Position numbers and translations under genes: made by a program. This document shows positions 8,762 to 17,166 of a stretch of 19,112 nt of DNA, piece by piece. The notes below the pieces were generated by a model, which ran no database searches, had not been told where the DNA came from, and saw only the letters and a program-made list of their open reading frames with translations. The DNA comes from Cylindrotheca closterium. Taxonomy: Eukaryota > Bacillariophyta > Bacillariophyceae > Bacillariales > Bacillariaceae. The stretch lies in NCBI GenBank assembly GCA_933822405.4, contig CAKOGP040001774.1, positions 1 to 19,112 on the forward strand, read 5' to 3'. Position 1 is the stretch's first letter; the number at the start of each line of letters is the position of its first letter.

Positions 8762-10015
8762 ATGAAGGATAACATCGTCAACCCGCCGGAGAAGGATCTG
8801 AATTGGATCATGACTGTAGACCTCCCTGACCTTGGTCAGGGAGGTCTTGAGGAAAAAAACCGATCAAAATCGACCACTCAATTGTTGATTGCTCTAACAA
8901 AGGAAAATCCTGCCATCACGACTCCCAAGCGCAGCAGCAAGCGAAACCCTTCAGAAACCGCCGAGGATGGCGCAATGAAAGGCCGCTTGCTCTTCCCATC
9001 TGAAGTTCCCCAAGGCCAGGACGTCACGGTCAACACTCGCCCAAATCCGACCACTCCTTTGTCAATCGAGTTAACTAAGGACAATCCGCGTGATCCCACA
9101 ACTTCAAAGAGCCAACGCAAGCATCCCCCTCCTTCCAAAACCGCCAAGGATGGCGCAGTACAAGGACCATCGCTTGTTGCCTACATCACAAAACTCAAGA
9201 TGTCAAAGTTTCACAGGCTCTACAAGAAGGCTTGGAGACAGGAGATGTTTGCTCTCGCAACGGCCCAACGCGTTATCACTACTGAAGAAAAGTCGCCTTG
9301 CTTTTGGGAAATTTTGCTCATGTTCGACCCAACATTAATTGTTCCCCGCGCCGAGCCGTTGACTTGGATGTGGCGAACGGCATCCGAATTCTTTGCTAAT
9401 CCTGCTATCATTCCTCACATTGTGGAGGAATTTGAGCGACGAAAACGAGAGCTACAAATAGCCAAAGCTCAGTCCAAGTTTCCACCAAAACAAGGTTGGA
9501 ACCAGACCAAACTTCTTCGCTATTTACACACAACAACAATCCTATTTTATGACATCTGCGCTGCCCATCAGAAGTGGCCACCAACCATGGGCTCAAATGA
9601 CGAAAAATCACAAGAGTGGGCTTTGAAATCGACAAGGACTGCACCTGAGCACGCTCAGGAAGGTCTGGAGGCAACAACCCGATCGAATTCTACCACCCTA
9701 TTGACGGTTGACCTTGTGAAGGACAACCCCTGTGAACACAAATTCTCCATGTTGTACAGCATATTTGTCTTGTTTCTTTCTCTGGAAAAGATACAGCAGA
9801 CCGATTTTCTTGGTCTACCCTTCCAAATCCCCACCAACAGAGTGGGAGTGCCAATCTGCCCATTGACAGATGACTTGAGAGAATTACATCCAATTCTTTC
9901 CTTGGAAAAGGTACCCACAAAATTCCTCTGTATCCCAGGAGAAATCCTTGCATCTTGTTTGTACTTCCCCACCAACAGTGGGAGCGCCGATTTGTCCCCT
10001 GACATGATCGACTAG
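8762..10015 (+). CDS. 417-codon ORF, unknown function, with internal repeats
   Basis: I do not recognise this protein. It starts MKDNIVNPPEKDLNWIM and ends at a TAG after DMID. The N-terminal third holds two degenerate repeats, STTQLLIALTKENP and PTTPLSIELTKDNP, each followed by a basic/Pro-rich patch and a TA(E/K)DGA motif. A third copy, STTLLTVDLVKDNP, lies near residue 318. The middle (about residues 140-280) is helical and basic, with aromatic stretches (KKAWRQEMFAL, WMWRTASEFF, VEEFERRKRELQ). The C-terminal 95 residues contain two related units, each beginning LSLEK and holding a PTN motif. There is no transmembrane signal beyond one hydrophobic stretch (SMLYSIFVLFLSL). It is uninterrupted, unlike the dead element around it, suggesting recent insertion or selection. 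A TATAAAA overlaps the left target duplication at 8611-8617. Confidence 0.55.
   Translation: MKDNIVNPPEKDLNWIMTVDLPDLGQGGLEEKNRSKSTTQLLIALTKENPAITTPKRSSKRNPSETAEDGAMKGRLLFPSEVPQGQDVTVNTRPNPTTPLSIELTKDNPRDPTTSKSQRKHPPPSKTAKDGAVQGPSLVAYITKLKMSKFHRLYKKAWRQEMFALATAQRVITTEEKSPCFWEILLMFDPTLIVPRAEPLTWMWRTASEFFANPAIIPHIVEEFERRKRELQIAKAQSKFPPKQGWNQTKLLRYLHTTTILFYDICAAHQKWPPTMGSNDEKSQEWALKSTRTAPEHAQEGLEATTRSNSTTLLTVDLVKDNPCEHKFSMLYSIFVLFLSLEKIQQTDFLGLPFQIPTNRVGVPICPLTDDLRELHPILSLEKVPTKFLCIPGEILASCLYFPTNSGSADLSPDMID
8818..8847. repeat. Perfect 14-bp inverted repeat with 2-nt loop inside the ORF
   Basis: Arms AGACCTCCCTGACC (8818-8831) and GGTCAGGGAGGTCT (8834-8847) flank TT. The stem is perfect and lies about 57 nt after the start codon, encoding DLPDLGQGGL. 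Such a near-palindrome could fold in RNA or extrude as a cruciform. Confidence 0.9.
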
Positions 10016-10163
10016 AGCAACTTTTTCTTGAAAAATGCCTCAACGTGGTTCAAACTTATCTGACTAAAAGCAGCATAGTTCCTGGCCTCTACAGCCGTAT
10101 TACACCGGCAGTTGGATACTCTAGAAGTAGCATAAAAACCAATTAATGATTCAGTTATATATA

Positions 10164-10181
10164 TGGGGTGTAACCCTCTAT
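10164..10181. repeat. 18-bp target duplication, right copy
   Basis: tggggtgtaaccctctat, an exact copy of 8596-8613. Element B's pol (EGYTP) resumes to the right. Confidence 0.92.
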
Positions 10182-11023
10182 GTTCTTTTTTACAGTTTGG
10201 AGACCAGAGTAACGGGAAGTATGTTGACTAGTTGTATTATCGTTGCCGCCATGATACAATTGACCAAACACGAAACCACCGTGAGCTCTGCACGAACGGC
10301 AGGCTTCACCCGTCGGTCCAAGTTCCATGCACACATTGTAATGACTCTGCCCCTCATAGGGATCATAAGTATACAACCCATCCTTTTCTCTGTAAATCCA
10401 TTGATTCCCATCTTTGGAAACAAAAAATGCATTTTCTACGTCGGTATCCATCACGATACGATATCCTTCTTTTACCAATAAAGACACACTGTCCACATCA
10501 CAGATGGCATCGGCGTCATACTTGCACATATTATCCATGTGCTTGCTCTCAACTTCATGTGTTAGAACCTTCCTCCTCCAACATTTGTTTCATAATTGAA
10601 CATATACGGAAGCTCTTTCAATGTTCCCATCTTTGCATTCATCAAATCTTTGCAAAGATGAAATGTCAAAGCAGTGTCAAGGGACAGACCCGTTGCGCCC
10701 AAACAAAACCACTTCGGATCATGCATATCAAAATGCTCCGGAATCTTGCCATCCTTATAATCATTTGAATCAAGATACACCAGATTGCCGCTATCCTTGT
10801 ACTTGAGTCCCCGATGAGCTTGGGAATGCATCACAGCTACTTCCCTACCAACCTGTATGTTGGAGCTCTGTGTACTTGCAACACTGACATCTTCTTCAGC
10901 TGCTCTGACAGCATCCAATTGTACCTGCCAGTTTGCCATTATGTCGTGTGGTGGTGACGTCCCAAATCTTGAAGGTCTTAAAATAGGCTGCGGTTGTCTC
11001 TTACGTCCGCCAAACTGAGCCAT
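10164..11023 (-). pseudogene. pol: Protease and pre-integrase region of element B
   Basis: pol begins at the ATG at 11021-11023 (MAQFGGRKRQPQPILRP), which overlaps the end of gag. The protein has a low-complexity linker and then WFCLGATGLSLDTALTFHLCKD. In this segment LDTALTFHL occupies the place of the aspartic protease D-[ST]-G motif, as D-T-A. TNVGGG follows where family members have a TN-x-G strand. A 1-nt shift near 10560 produces a stop, and the next frame continues through VENAFFVSKDGNQWIYREKDG (pre-integrase type) to EGYTP, where the 1550-bp insertion lies. Protease assignment rests on position and the D-T-A motif. Confidence 0.78.
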
Positions 11024-11409
11024 AGTCCACCACTGAAATGCCAATCTTTTGCTTACAAGGCTGTGGACCACCACTCCTGTCAGCTGAACCAGTCTGCATA
11101 TGGTTCTGCTGAGAAATACCACCATCATTGTGAGCGGGCGTGCCTGCAGTGTTAGCTGTCACACTTGACTGCACAGATCCTTCCTTGGTGCTTGTCTGCA
11201 GGTGTACCTGTTTGCGTCCCGATTCATTCCTGGGATACGATCTCCATTTTGTCGGATCTTTCCATTGTTCCTTGGGTCGGAATCAATGTTCACATTGCAG
11301 TGCAACATGATCCGCCTTACCACAGCAAAAACATTTACGCTTACTCTCCCTGTTGGAATCCTGTGCAAGGTTAGTACCGTTCTGTGGTGTGTTTGCTTTA
11401 TCATTTGCG

Positions 11410-11447
<38 letters not shown>

Positions 11448-11733
11448 ATGTTTTGGAGTTGTTGTTTTCTTTACCCGATGATTGTGTAGCACCTTGGCTG
11501 CAGTTTCCACATCTCTCGGGAACAAATCTCGCTGAGCATAATCCATGTGCTCCACAGCGTAGTATACAGTAACAAAATGATCAAGTACCGGCTGGTATCG
11601 TGCACGATCACAGTTGTGCAATAACCCAGCAGCACAAACTCTTCCTGAAATTCTTCTTGTAGTGTTTTGACTTCTGTGGCAACTCGCTTCTTTTCTCTAT
11701 CCGACAAGCCAGTAGTCAGATGATTGTTTTTAA
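11001..11733 (-). pseudogene. gag: gag C-terminal part of element B, with zinc knuckle
   Basis: It follows the MITE on the minus strand: LSDREKKRVATEVKTLQEEFQ. A deletion of about 13 bp relative to element A then shifts the frame, after which HNCDRARYQPVLDHFVTVYY resumes. It carries the basic/Asn-rich segment and an intact CX2CX4HX4C knuckle (CFCCGKADHVALQC, 11292-11333). TGA at 11283-11285 stands where element A has CGA. If that stop is ignored, the gag frame runs to TAA at 11001-11003. The pol ATG at 11021-11023 lies within it in the +1 frame, an overlap of 23 nt. Confidence 0.88.
11409..11447 (-). repeat. (GTT)13 microsatellite encoding poly-Asn
   Basis: Thirteen perfect GTT units, 39 bp, coding for Asn on the minus strand in gag. 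The matching site in element A has only about five Asn codons, so the tract has expanded in this copy. Confidence 0.95.
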
Positions 11734-12290
11734 TGGTACATCTGCCACTCGTCAGACCCTATTGTGGCGGAAGACCCAGGTTCCAAAATCACCCACAGAC
11801 CTAAAATAATTTTTTTCTCCATACAAAAGTCTTACCTTAGATCCTTATCTTACATCCTATTGGGTGGCGTCATCGTGATTGTGCTCTAGACATTCACTGC
11901 AGTCAAGAAGGAAATTGATGCTTTGAACAGCAATTCAGATCATTGGTTGTTTTCGTGCCTTATGAGTACAGTATGACCTAAAATCACTCATGGGCAATCT
12001 GAGTTCCGATTTGTAGCTGGATTGGAGCATTCTTTGATGAATTTCAGGCACATTTTGTAAGTTGTAAATTTTCAATTTCAGTCCACAACAGTCCTAGTGA
12101 CAACTTTTGGAGCTACAGTGACTTCCCTGAGCATAATGATAACAGCCCCACCCAATAGGATACAAGATAAGGACCTAAGCTAAGACTTTTGTATGGAGAA
12201 AAACTTTATTTTAGGTCTATGTGTGATTATAGAAGATGGGTCTCCCGCCAAGATAGTATGAAATGGGCTTCTTGAGCGGCGGACGGACCG
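11734..12290. mobile_element. MITE with long terminal inverted repeats, TTAA duplication
   Basis: A 557-bp non-coding insertion in element B's gag, flanked by TTAA at 11730-11733 and 12291-12294. The terminal repeats are long and imperfect: 11734-11867 aligns inverted with 12148-12290, with weaker similarity extending to about 11902 and 12113. Outer ends read TGGTACATCTGCC and CGGTCCGTCCGCC. The best-matching inner blocks are agacctaaaata, ctccatacaaaagtctta and atcctattgggtgg. No ORF of note is inside. A TTAA duplication could fit piggyBac-like elements, and a TAA or TTA reading would fit PIF/Harbinger; the ends decide neither. The empty site is confirmed by element A's gag. Confidence 0.9.
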
Positions 12291-12998
12291 TTAATTTCAT
12301 GATATGCGGTAGTCTTCAAGGCAAACACATCTACCCACAAATCACCCATGAAAGATAATACTGTAGTTGCGCATTCTTCAAATCGCATACGGTATTCAAT
12401 CACCGTTTCATTTCCTTTCTGACAACAATTAACCCACTTCTGTAGTGCTTCCCACAATGTAATGGGTTCCCAGTCTGTCACATCACTGGTCGTCATGAAT
12501 TTATTGATGCGTCTCAATAATTCAATAGGATCACCCTCGATTTTCTCATTGTAATCCACCTCCTGTAAAATCTTGTCCTTCATTTTACTGGTAACAAATG
12601 ACTCCATAATCAGCGAATGAACATGCCACTTTGCTTTGCTCCAGTATTGCTTTTGTCGATGATATTCAACACTCTCCGTTTTCAATTCTTCTTTCTTTGC
12701 CTCTTTCTCAATTTTGTCATCTTGACCAGTTAAATCCAATTTAGGTTTCAAACCATCCCAGTCTGGCTCATTCAATTCTTTGATGGAAGATATCATAATC
12801 TGAGGATACTCCAATCCCTCCATTCCAATTTAGGCTTCTTGTTACATCGGCATAAGGAAAATCTGGGTCGCTCGGATGATACTTGGGCGATCTTTTTTCT
12901 TTCTTTTTTGTATTCTGTGAATTGCCACTCGTCTGGCAATTTCCACAGAAACAATTGCCACTGCAAACTCCTCTTGTACTTTGGTTGCGGCGTGTCGT
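12291..12998 (-). pseudogene. gag: gag N-terminal part of element B
   Basis: Parallel to 1321-2035 of element A. The codon matching element A's start is ACG at 12996-12998, so the start is lost. TRRNQSTRG, a Cys/Asn-rich version of the basic N-terminus, and KYHPSDPDFPYADVTRSL follow in one frame. A deletion of about 8 nt near 12825-12835 then shifts the frame to YPQIMISSIKELNEPDWDGL. The rest is well preserved to AYHEIN, where the MITE interrupts. This copy keeps the base that element A lost near KKKEK, and so shows the ancestral gag frame at that point. Confidence 0.88.
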
Positions 12999-13016
12999 TG
13001 TAAAGTTTATAAACTT

Positions 13017-13033
13017 TCTCACTATTGATTGAG
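13017..13033 (-). other. Primer-binding site of element B, complementary to R
   Basis: On the minus strand ctcaatcaatagtgaga starts at the first base after the 5' LTR. It is complementary to its own LTR segment (13264-13282) at 16 of 17 positions, and at 17 of 17 to element A's 5' LTR (1043-1059). As in element A, there is no TGG start typical of tRNA priming. Confidence 0.58.
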
Positions 13034-13480
13034 TGTCAGATGGATCTGCTCTACAGACCTGAATGGGAGCCTCAACGCCCTGTCTGTTTCAATGAGCAGT
13101 CCCTGAGATCGAATCTACGTCGGCTATGGTCTGCCTTTGGGCACCAGCGACTCTGGGCCTCAGCCTCTGGAATAAGCAGTAGTCTTATTCAATCAAAGGT
13201 CTTACTTTATTATCTCCTATACTTGCTTGGACCTCAACGTCCACAATACTATTCTTGCCAGAACTCAATCGATAGTGAGACTCTCGATTGAAGTTCAAAA
13301 TCATCTTATAAATTCTCACGATTCTCATTTTTGATCACCTTTCTACGTGATGACGCGTTCTGCCATACTGCGTTTCATATTAGGCACAATCAACACTCAC
13401 GTCACTGCCGCGTCACGTCACATAGACCATTGATCAATAATCAACCAATATGATTGCTCAATATACCAATACGTCCAACA
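13034..13480 (-). repeat. 5' LTR of element B
   Basis: 447 bp. Read on the minus strand it starts TGTTGGACG and ends CATCTGACA. Against element A's LTR, the first half (U3) has about 24 differences in 216 bases. The second half (R-U5) has about 4 in 228 plus one 3-bp indel (hand counts). Its 3' partner LTR is missing. Confidence 0.93.
13305..13311 (-). promoter_or_regulatory. TATA box of element B's LTR
   Basis: TTATAAG on the minus strand, about 30-33 bp upstream of the TCTCACT that begins the proposed R region. Element A's LTRs have a weaker TAATAT at nearly the same place. Confidence 0.55.
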
Positions 13481-13571
13481 CAAACAAGAAGTGACAAGTC
13501 CAACAAAGCTCCAAACCAAGAACTAGTGAAGGCACCGGATCCGCCTTGTATTTAAAAAAATATACAATCCA
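13481..13571 (+). promoter_or_regulatory. Short leader of the plus-strand gene
   Basis: 91 bp between element B's LTR edge and the ATG at 13572. It has an AT-rich core, gtatttaaaaaaatatac (13548-13565), just before the start codon. If the gene's promoter lay further left, the copia insertion displaced it. Confidence 0.25.
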
Positions 13572-15146
13572 ATGTATTCTATTGACAAGCCAGGCACAGA
13601 TGTTCAACACAATTCCGCCAGATCCGTGGGGGACCAGGTGCAAAACTCAAATTTCTTTGCATCTCTACAAAGTGACGATGAATTGTCCGACGGTAGTGGA
13701 AGTCAAGAGTTTGACGAGGTTAAAGTGGTGGCAGTGCAAAAGAATCACTCAATGGCGCCCAAGTCATTGGATGAAGATGAAGACAATGATGATGATGACA
13801 CTGACGACAGAGAGAACATTGTGGATGACGCAATGGAGGAAGATGATGATGAACGGGCCAATAGCGATGGGACGAACCCGCACAATGAGGCCATGGACAA
13901 CAACACTCCATCGTTGATTTCCCACAGCCTCACGGCAACACAAGACTTAGCAGGTACAGAGATCCTTATGGAGCCCTGGGAAAAAACTCCTCCTTGTGTT
14001 CAACGTCCCCCAACACTGGACGAACGGATCTCAAACCTTATTCAGGTGAATATGGAAGGGGTACCAGGCAAATGTCACATCTTTGAGACTACTTTCTCTG
14101 TGGACTATCAAGGGTCGGATTCAGGAACTGTGGCGGAAGAGCTCTTGTACAGTTCTGAATTCTATGAGAAGCCATCAACAATTTTCCTACTGATTTGAAG
14201 CTCCTTCTGATCTCTGATACCACATATAAGCAACAGAATCTGTGGATTCAAAACTCAGTAGATTTACACAATCGCATTTTGACTTATCACACTCTGTCAA
14301 CTTACTGTGATATGGAATATGGTAACTGTCCTTACGCGGCAACCAACAGCAAGCCGGGCAAGAAGAAACTACACACATGCCTTTGCGTTAGCTTCTCGTC
14401 TGAGGCTTTGGTTGAGGTCGTGCAAGACTACCTTCATACTGGACACCGTCAATTGGGTAGAGGCGCTGGGTGCTACCCTTCTCCATTGCAGTATGGAGAA
14501 ATTGTGAAGATTGGATCATGCTTGTTTATTCCTGCTTCTCAGCTTATGCAAAGGAGCTGATGAGACTATTTGATTTTGAAGTACCTATTGGTATCAAGAT
14601 GGACTGGGTTTCTATTCTGTACACGCGCCAAGCAAAGTACAATGAACGGTCCCCTGGATTGACTAGTCCACATTGTTTCACTTGGAGGATTCATGCCAAG
14701 AGAGCTGATCGCACTTTGAGGTTGATTCTCCACCCAGCAAGTGCAAAACCTGACTTTCCATTTGCAGCACCGGCCACCTACATCAGTGATTGGAAGTCGG
14801 CGCAACAAGGATTGCTGAGTGTCAAGGCCTACGGTCCGGTGAAGGATGCGATCCTGACCTTGATCAGCAAGTTACGGGATTACTACATTTTGACGGAGGT
14901 TCTATATCCAGGCATCAACTTCACAGGGATGTTCAAGTTTGCTACTACAAGGTTGTACGGTTCTTGCACCCTGTTCAAACTGCTCTTGTCCATCGAGGCC
15001 ACTCCGGCCCAGGCTGATCAAGCTTTCATAGCTGGCAAAGACAAACCCTCTCCAACAACTGCCAATGACGACTCATCTGAAGAGGAGGACAACAATGAAT
15101 CTCAGGAGGGAGCGGTTTCTCTATCCGGGGCATTCACGAAGGTGAC

Positions 15147-15177
15147 AAAAAAGAAGAAGAAGAAGAAAAAGAAGAAG
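15147..15177 (+). repeat. AAG-rich tract encoding poly-Lys
   Basis: Imperfect (AAG)n run coding about ten consecutive Lys, a possible nuclear or nucleic-acid-binding segment of the surrounding protein. Confidence 0.85.
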
Positions 15178-15446
15178 TTGCCCCTTTCCGATAACCTCAA
15201 GAATCATTTTCTCAAAGATCTGTCCCCGGCACAACGCAAACTGGCTGAAGCCACCGACCGCAAACTGCAGAACAATATTGATCGCCATAAAGCAGGTCCA
15301 CTCTTCTTGATGATCCTTCCTGGAGAAATGGAAGGCTCTTACATCTTTGTATGTCACAAGAAGTACGGTCAGTTGGCTTGAAACGTGTTGAGAGGGATAG
15401 TTCTGTTCTTGATTCATCACCTGTGCAAACTTACCGATATGCAAGC

Positions 15447-15464
15447 TGATCAAGTCTTGGGTAA
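15447..15464 (+). repeat. Target duplication of the retroposed fragment, left copy
   Basis: tgatcaagtcttgggtaa matches tgatcaagttttgggtaa at 16833-16850 (17 of 18), and that copy is itself repeated at 18163-18180. Joining the outer sequences at this repeat restores one reading frame (..ADQVLG then KWIPKSE..). Confidence 0.88.
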
Positions 15465-16832
15465 TAATAATAACAACTGAGACATTAATCGTTAATATGC
15501 AACTCTGTGGGCATTCGATTGCCGGTGAAATATTTGGCTGTAAAGGTCAAGTACTGTGAAGCGGTGAGTCAACAACAAGTTTGAACCATGTGAGGCATCA
15601 AGTCTCCCAAAGGGGTAAAGACTTCTCCCGCAACGTGGCGGGATGAATTTGGGGCATGTAAGGTCCCGCGAAAAGTTGGTCAGGGTCCAGGGGAGAAAGT
15701 AGTCCGCAGACTGCGGCGTTGTGCTTTCATGGAGCGACGGAAATCTCTGCGTTCCTGACAAAGCAACTTAAGCAAGTCTTCCTTGTCCACCAAGGACTTG
15801 CAAAGGGCTTGTTGACGGCTTGTTAGCATTGGTTGAATTTCCTTAGGCAAGTCATTGGGCCCCATATCAAACTGTGAGTGAATCCCCTCATTGACAGTAC
15901 TGTGACGTTCACATATTTGAACATTATCACATGTAGAAGCCAATTGAGATCAGCTGTTGTGAGAGGCGGGACGCCCAAAGAGAGACAGATCGTTGACATC
16001 TGATCTTGTCATAATGTTGTTGTTGGAGTGGAAGCCAAGACAAGGCGGTGTGTCCCTCCAAAAGGCCTTGGGACCCAATCACCTGCTGAGCCAAGAAGGC
16101 CGGCCAAACCGAAGGAGAGATGGTCCTTGGAAGAAATGAAGGAGGTGTGCAAACGCCTTGAAGAAGCTGTAGGATCGCTAGTTTGATGGATGGGCCCGTC
16201 AGTTGCAGGTCTAGCCACGCAGAGAAGGCTGCAGTGCGACGATCCCATTCAGCTGTTGCCAAAGCAGCGCAGCAGCGGGGAACGTGCAGATGATCCTCAA
16301 AGTTGCCGCAGCGTGGGCAAGCTGCTGATGTCTCCAAACCCCATAAAACTTTAAATTTGCCTGTGCCGCACATGCCCACACAATGTTTAGTAGACCATCT
16401 TTGTAGTCCTGCAGGAAGAGATCACATGGCGTGACCCATTGTGTCCCAGGCAATCTCAGACTCGGTTTTGGCAGAGAGAGTACCTTTGTCCCTCCAGCGC
16501 GAGTGTAGGGCCGGAAGAGTCACACACTCTTGGATGAACTGGAAATCAAGGCATGACTGTTTGGTGTCTGCCACGTACATTGCCGCAAGTTCAGTGAAGA
16601 AACGAGGGTTGGGGGCTATGAGATGATTGGCCGTCTCAAGTTCCTTATGGTACTCCACCGCCATTTCATCCACCTCAAGGTTCCGTTTTGCCAATGGTGC
16701 GCCGGTGTTGAATGGTTGGCTTGGTGATAAATTCGAAGTTTTCATTGTAAATTCAGTACTAGCGCTACATAAGGCAGACTGGGTGGTTTTGCCGGAATGC
16801 ATGTTGTTTCGTTTCTGAAATAATTTTTTCTA
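15465..16832 (-). mobile_element. Retroposed fragment (non-LTR type) in the plus-strand gene
   Basis: A 1368-bp insertion on the minus strand bounded by a 17/18-bp target duplication. Its 3' end (left) has a short TTA-repeat tail, gttgttattatta on the minus strand, which fits a simple-repeat-tailed non-LTR element. The 5' end lies only 30 nt before an ATG. It encodes the C-terminal region of a reverse-transcriptase-associated protein but no RT catalytic domain, so it is either 5'-truncated or a small derivative. Confidence 0.75.
15680..16802 (-). pseudogene. RT-associated C-terminal domain with Cys/His motif (copy 1)
   Basis: The frame from ATG at 16802 runs MHSGKTTQSALC... to HAM, a TGA (16422-16424), and on in the same frame. 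After the TGA come LPAGLQRWSTKHCVGMCGTGKFKVLWGL and a C-x2-C-x5-H-x-H-x3-C zinc-type motif (CPRCGNFEDHLHVPRC). It ends at FYM (15927). A one-base shift there leads into MASTCDNVQICERHSTVNEG, whose IHSQFDMGPNDLP and REF-like basic end (RRSMKAQRRSLRTTF) look like the usual tail of the same domain, stopping at 15680. I associate this WxxKH...CPRC..ED..HV..C pattern with the region after the RT in algal non-LTR elements; that is recall, not a search. 15465-15679 is the 3' untranslated part. Confidence 0.6.
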
Positions 16833-17152
16833 TGATCAAGTTTTGGGTAAATGGATTCCCAAATCAGAGATCCAGGTGACGCATCGTAAGTGTTTGGTAT
16901 GGTGCACCAACACACTACGTGCTATTGAGGCCTCTGATCAGTTGACCAAGATGGAGGAAGGTATGGAATTTTTGGACAATGTGATTGAAGACACCATCAA
17001 TGTCTACCAAGGTCAAATCTCGATCAATATGGATATGGCGAGTGCCAAGGATATTGACGATGGTCAAACGGTCACGGGGATGCTGGATGAAATGCACGAA
17101 CGTGAACAACAACTGGAGGATGCCTTTGTGGGAATCAAAGCTTGTGACAACG
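15823..17152. repeat. 1330-bp tandem duplication, unit 1
   Basis: Head-to-tail duplicate of 17153-18482 with an exact period of 1330 bp. The boundaries are defined to within one base (shared G at 15822/17152 and 17152/18482). No difference was seen between units where compared by eye. The unit holds most of the retroposed fragment and about 300 bp of the following plus-strand gene. Confidence 0.95.
16833..16850 (+). repeat. Target duplication of the retroposed fragment, right copy
   Basis: tgatcaagttttgggtaa, which differs from 15447-15464 at one base. Confidence 0.88.
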
Positions 17153-17166
17153 TTAGCATTGGTTGA
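16833..17166 (+). pseudogene. Plus-strand gene segment, duplicated copy truncated at junction
   Basis: In-frame continuation of the 13572 gene after the insertion: DQVLGKWIPKSEIQVTHRK, LRAIEASDQLTKMEEGMEF and DEMHEREQQLEDAFVGIKACDN. The duplication junction at 17152 then replaces the normal continuation, and a stop follows within a few codons (VSIG). The full continuation is in the second unit at 18483. Confidence 0.8.

Larger units (their letters stand above)
8614..10163 (+). mobile_element. 1550-bp insertion with 18-bp target duplication, type unknown
   Basis: The borders are set by the exact 18-bp duplication. The left end is A-rich (aaaactcagaaatcaaaaat) and the right end is AT-rich (gattcagttatatata). 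I see no terminal inverted repeats, LTRs or poly(A) tail. A long target duplication of this kind is typical of target-primed retroposition, so a tail-less retrogene or LINE-mobilised sequence is the leading idea. Repair-mediated insertion is an alternative. It carries one long ORF (8762-10015). Confidence 0.8.
585..13480 (-). mobile_element. Element B: Ty1/copia LTR retrotransposon, decayed and split
   Basis: A minus-strand copia element of the same family as element A. Order from the right: 5' LTR 13034-13480, primer site, gag, pol with protease, pre-integrase, integrase, acidic linker, reverse transcriptase and RNase H ending near 585. The integrase-before-RT order identifies Ty1/copia. It has been interrupted by element A (843-5353), the 1550-bp insertion (8614-10163) and the MITE (11734-12290). 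Subtracting these leaves about 6.25 kb, a normal size for the group without its lost 3' LTR. Numerous frameshifts, stops and small deletions show that it is dead. Confidence 0.92.
13572..15464 (+). pseudogene. Long plus-strand gene of unknown function, 5' part
   Basis: I do not recognise this family. Three consecutive frames read as one protein: 13572 to about 14182, about 14183 to 14550, then to 15381. One-base losses explain the switches (near 14182 and 14550). The N-terminus is acidic (DEDEDNDDDDTDDRENIVDD). The middle has compact globular-looking segments (LKLLLISDTTYKQQNLWIQ, ALVEVVQDYLHTGHRQLG, FDFEVPIGIKMDWVSILYT). A poly-Lys tract (15147-15178) is followed by LSPAQRKLAEATDRKLQ and SYIFVCHKKYGQLA. 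TGA at 15379-15381 interrupts, but the frame continues open (NVLRGIVLFLIHHLCK) to ADQVLG at 15464, where a retroposed fragment is inserted. It resumes in frame at 16851 and 18181 (KWIPKSEIQ). It may be the first ORF of a large retroelement, but no catalytic motif supports that. Confidence 0.6.

Noticed and set aside
8614..10163. Insertion interpreted as a cut-and-paste DNA transposon
   Set aside because: I found no terminal inverted repeats, and an 18-bp target duplication is too long for the common superfamilies.
11409..11447. GTT tract as a telomere-like or CRISPR-like repeat
   Set aside because: It is a coding microsatellite for Asn in gag, with a shorter version at the same place in element A.
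13720..13933. Minus-strand open frames rich in Ser/His opposite 13720-13933
   Set aside because: They are shadows of the acidic Asp/Glu-rich coding repeat on the plus strand.
16441..16818. Plus-strand open frames opposite the Cys/His-domain gene, repeated at 17771-18148
   Set aside because: They have no motif, are antisense to a recognisable domain, and are duplicated only because the segment is.
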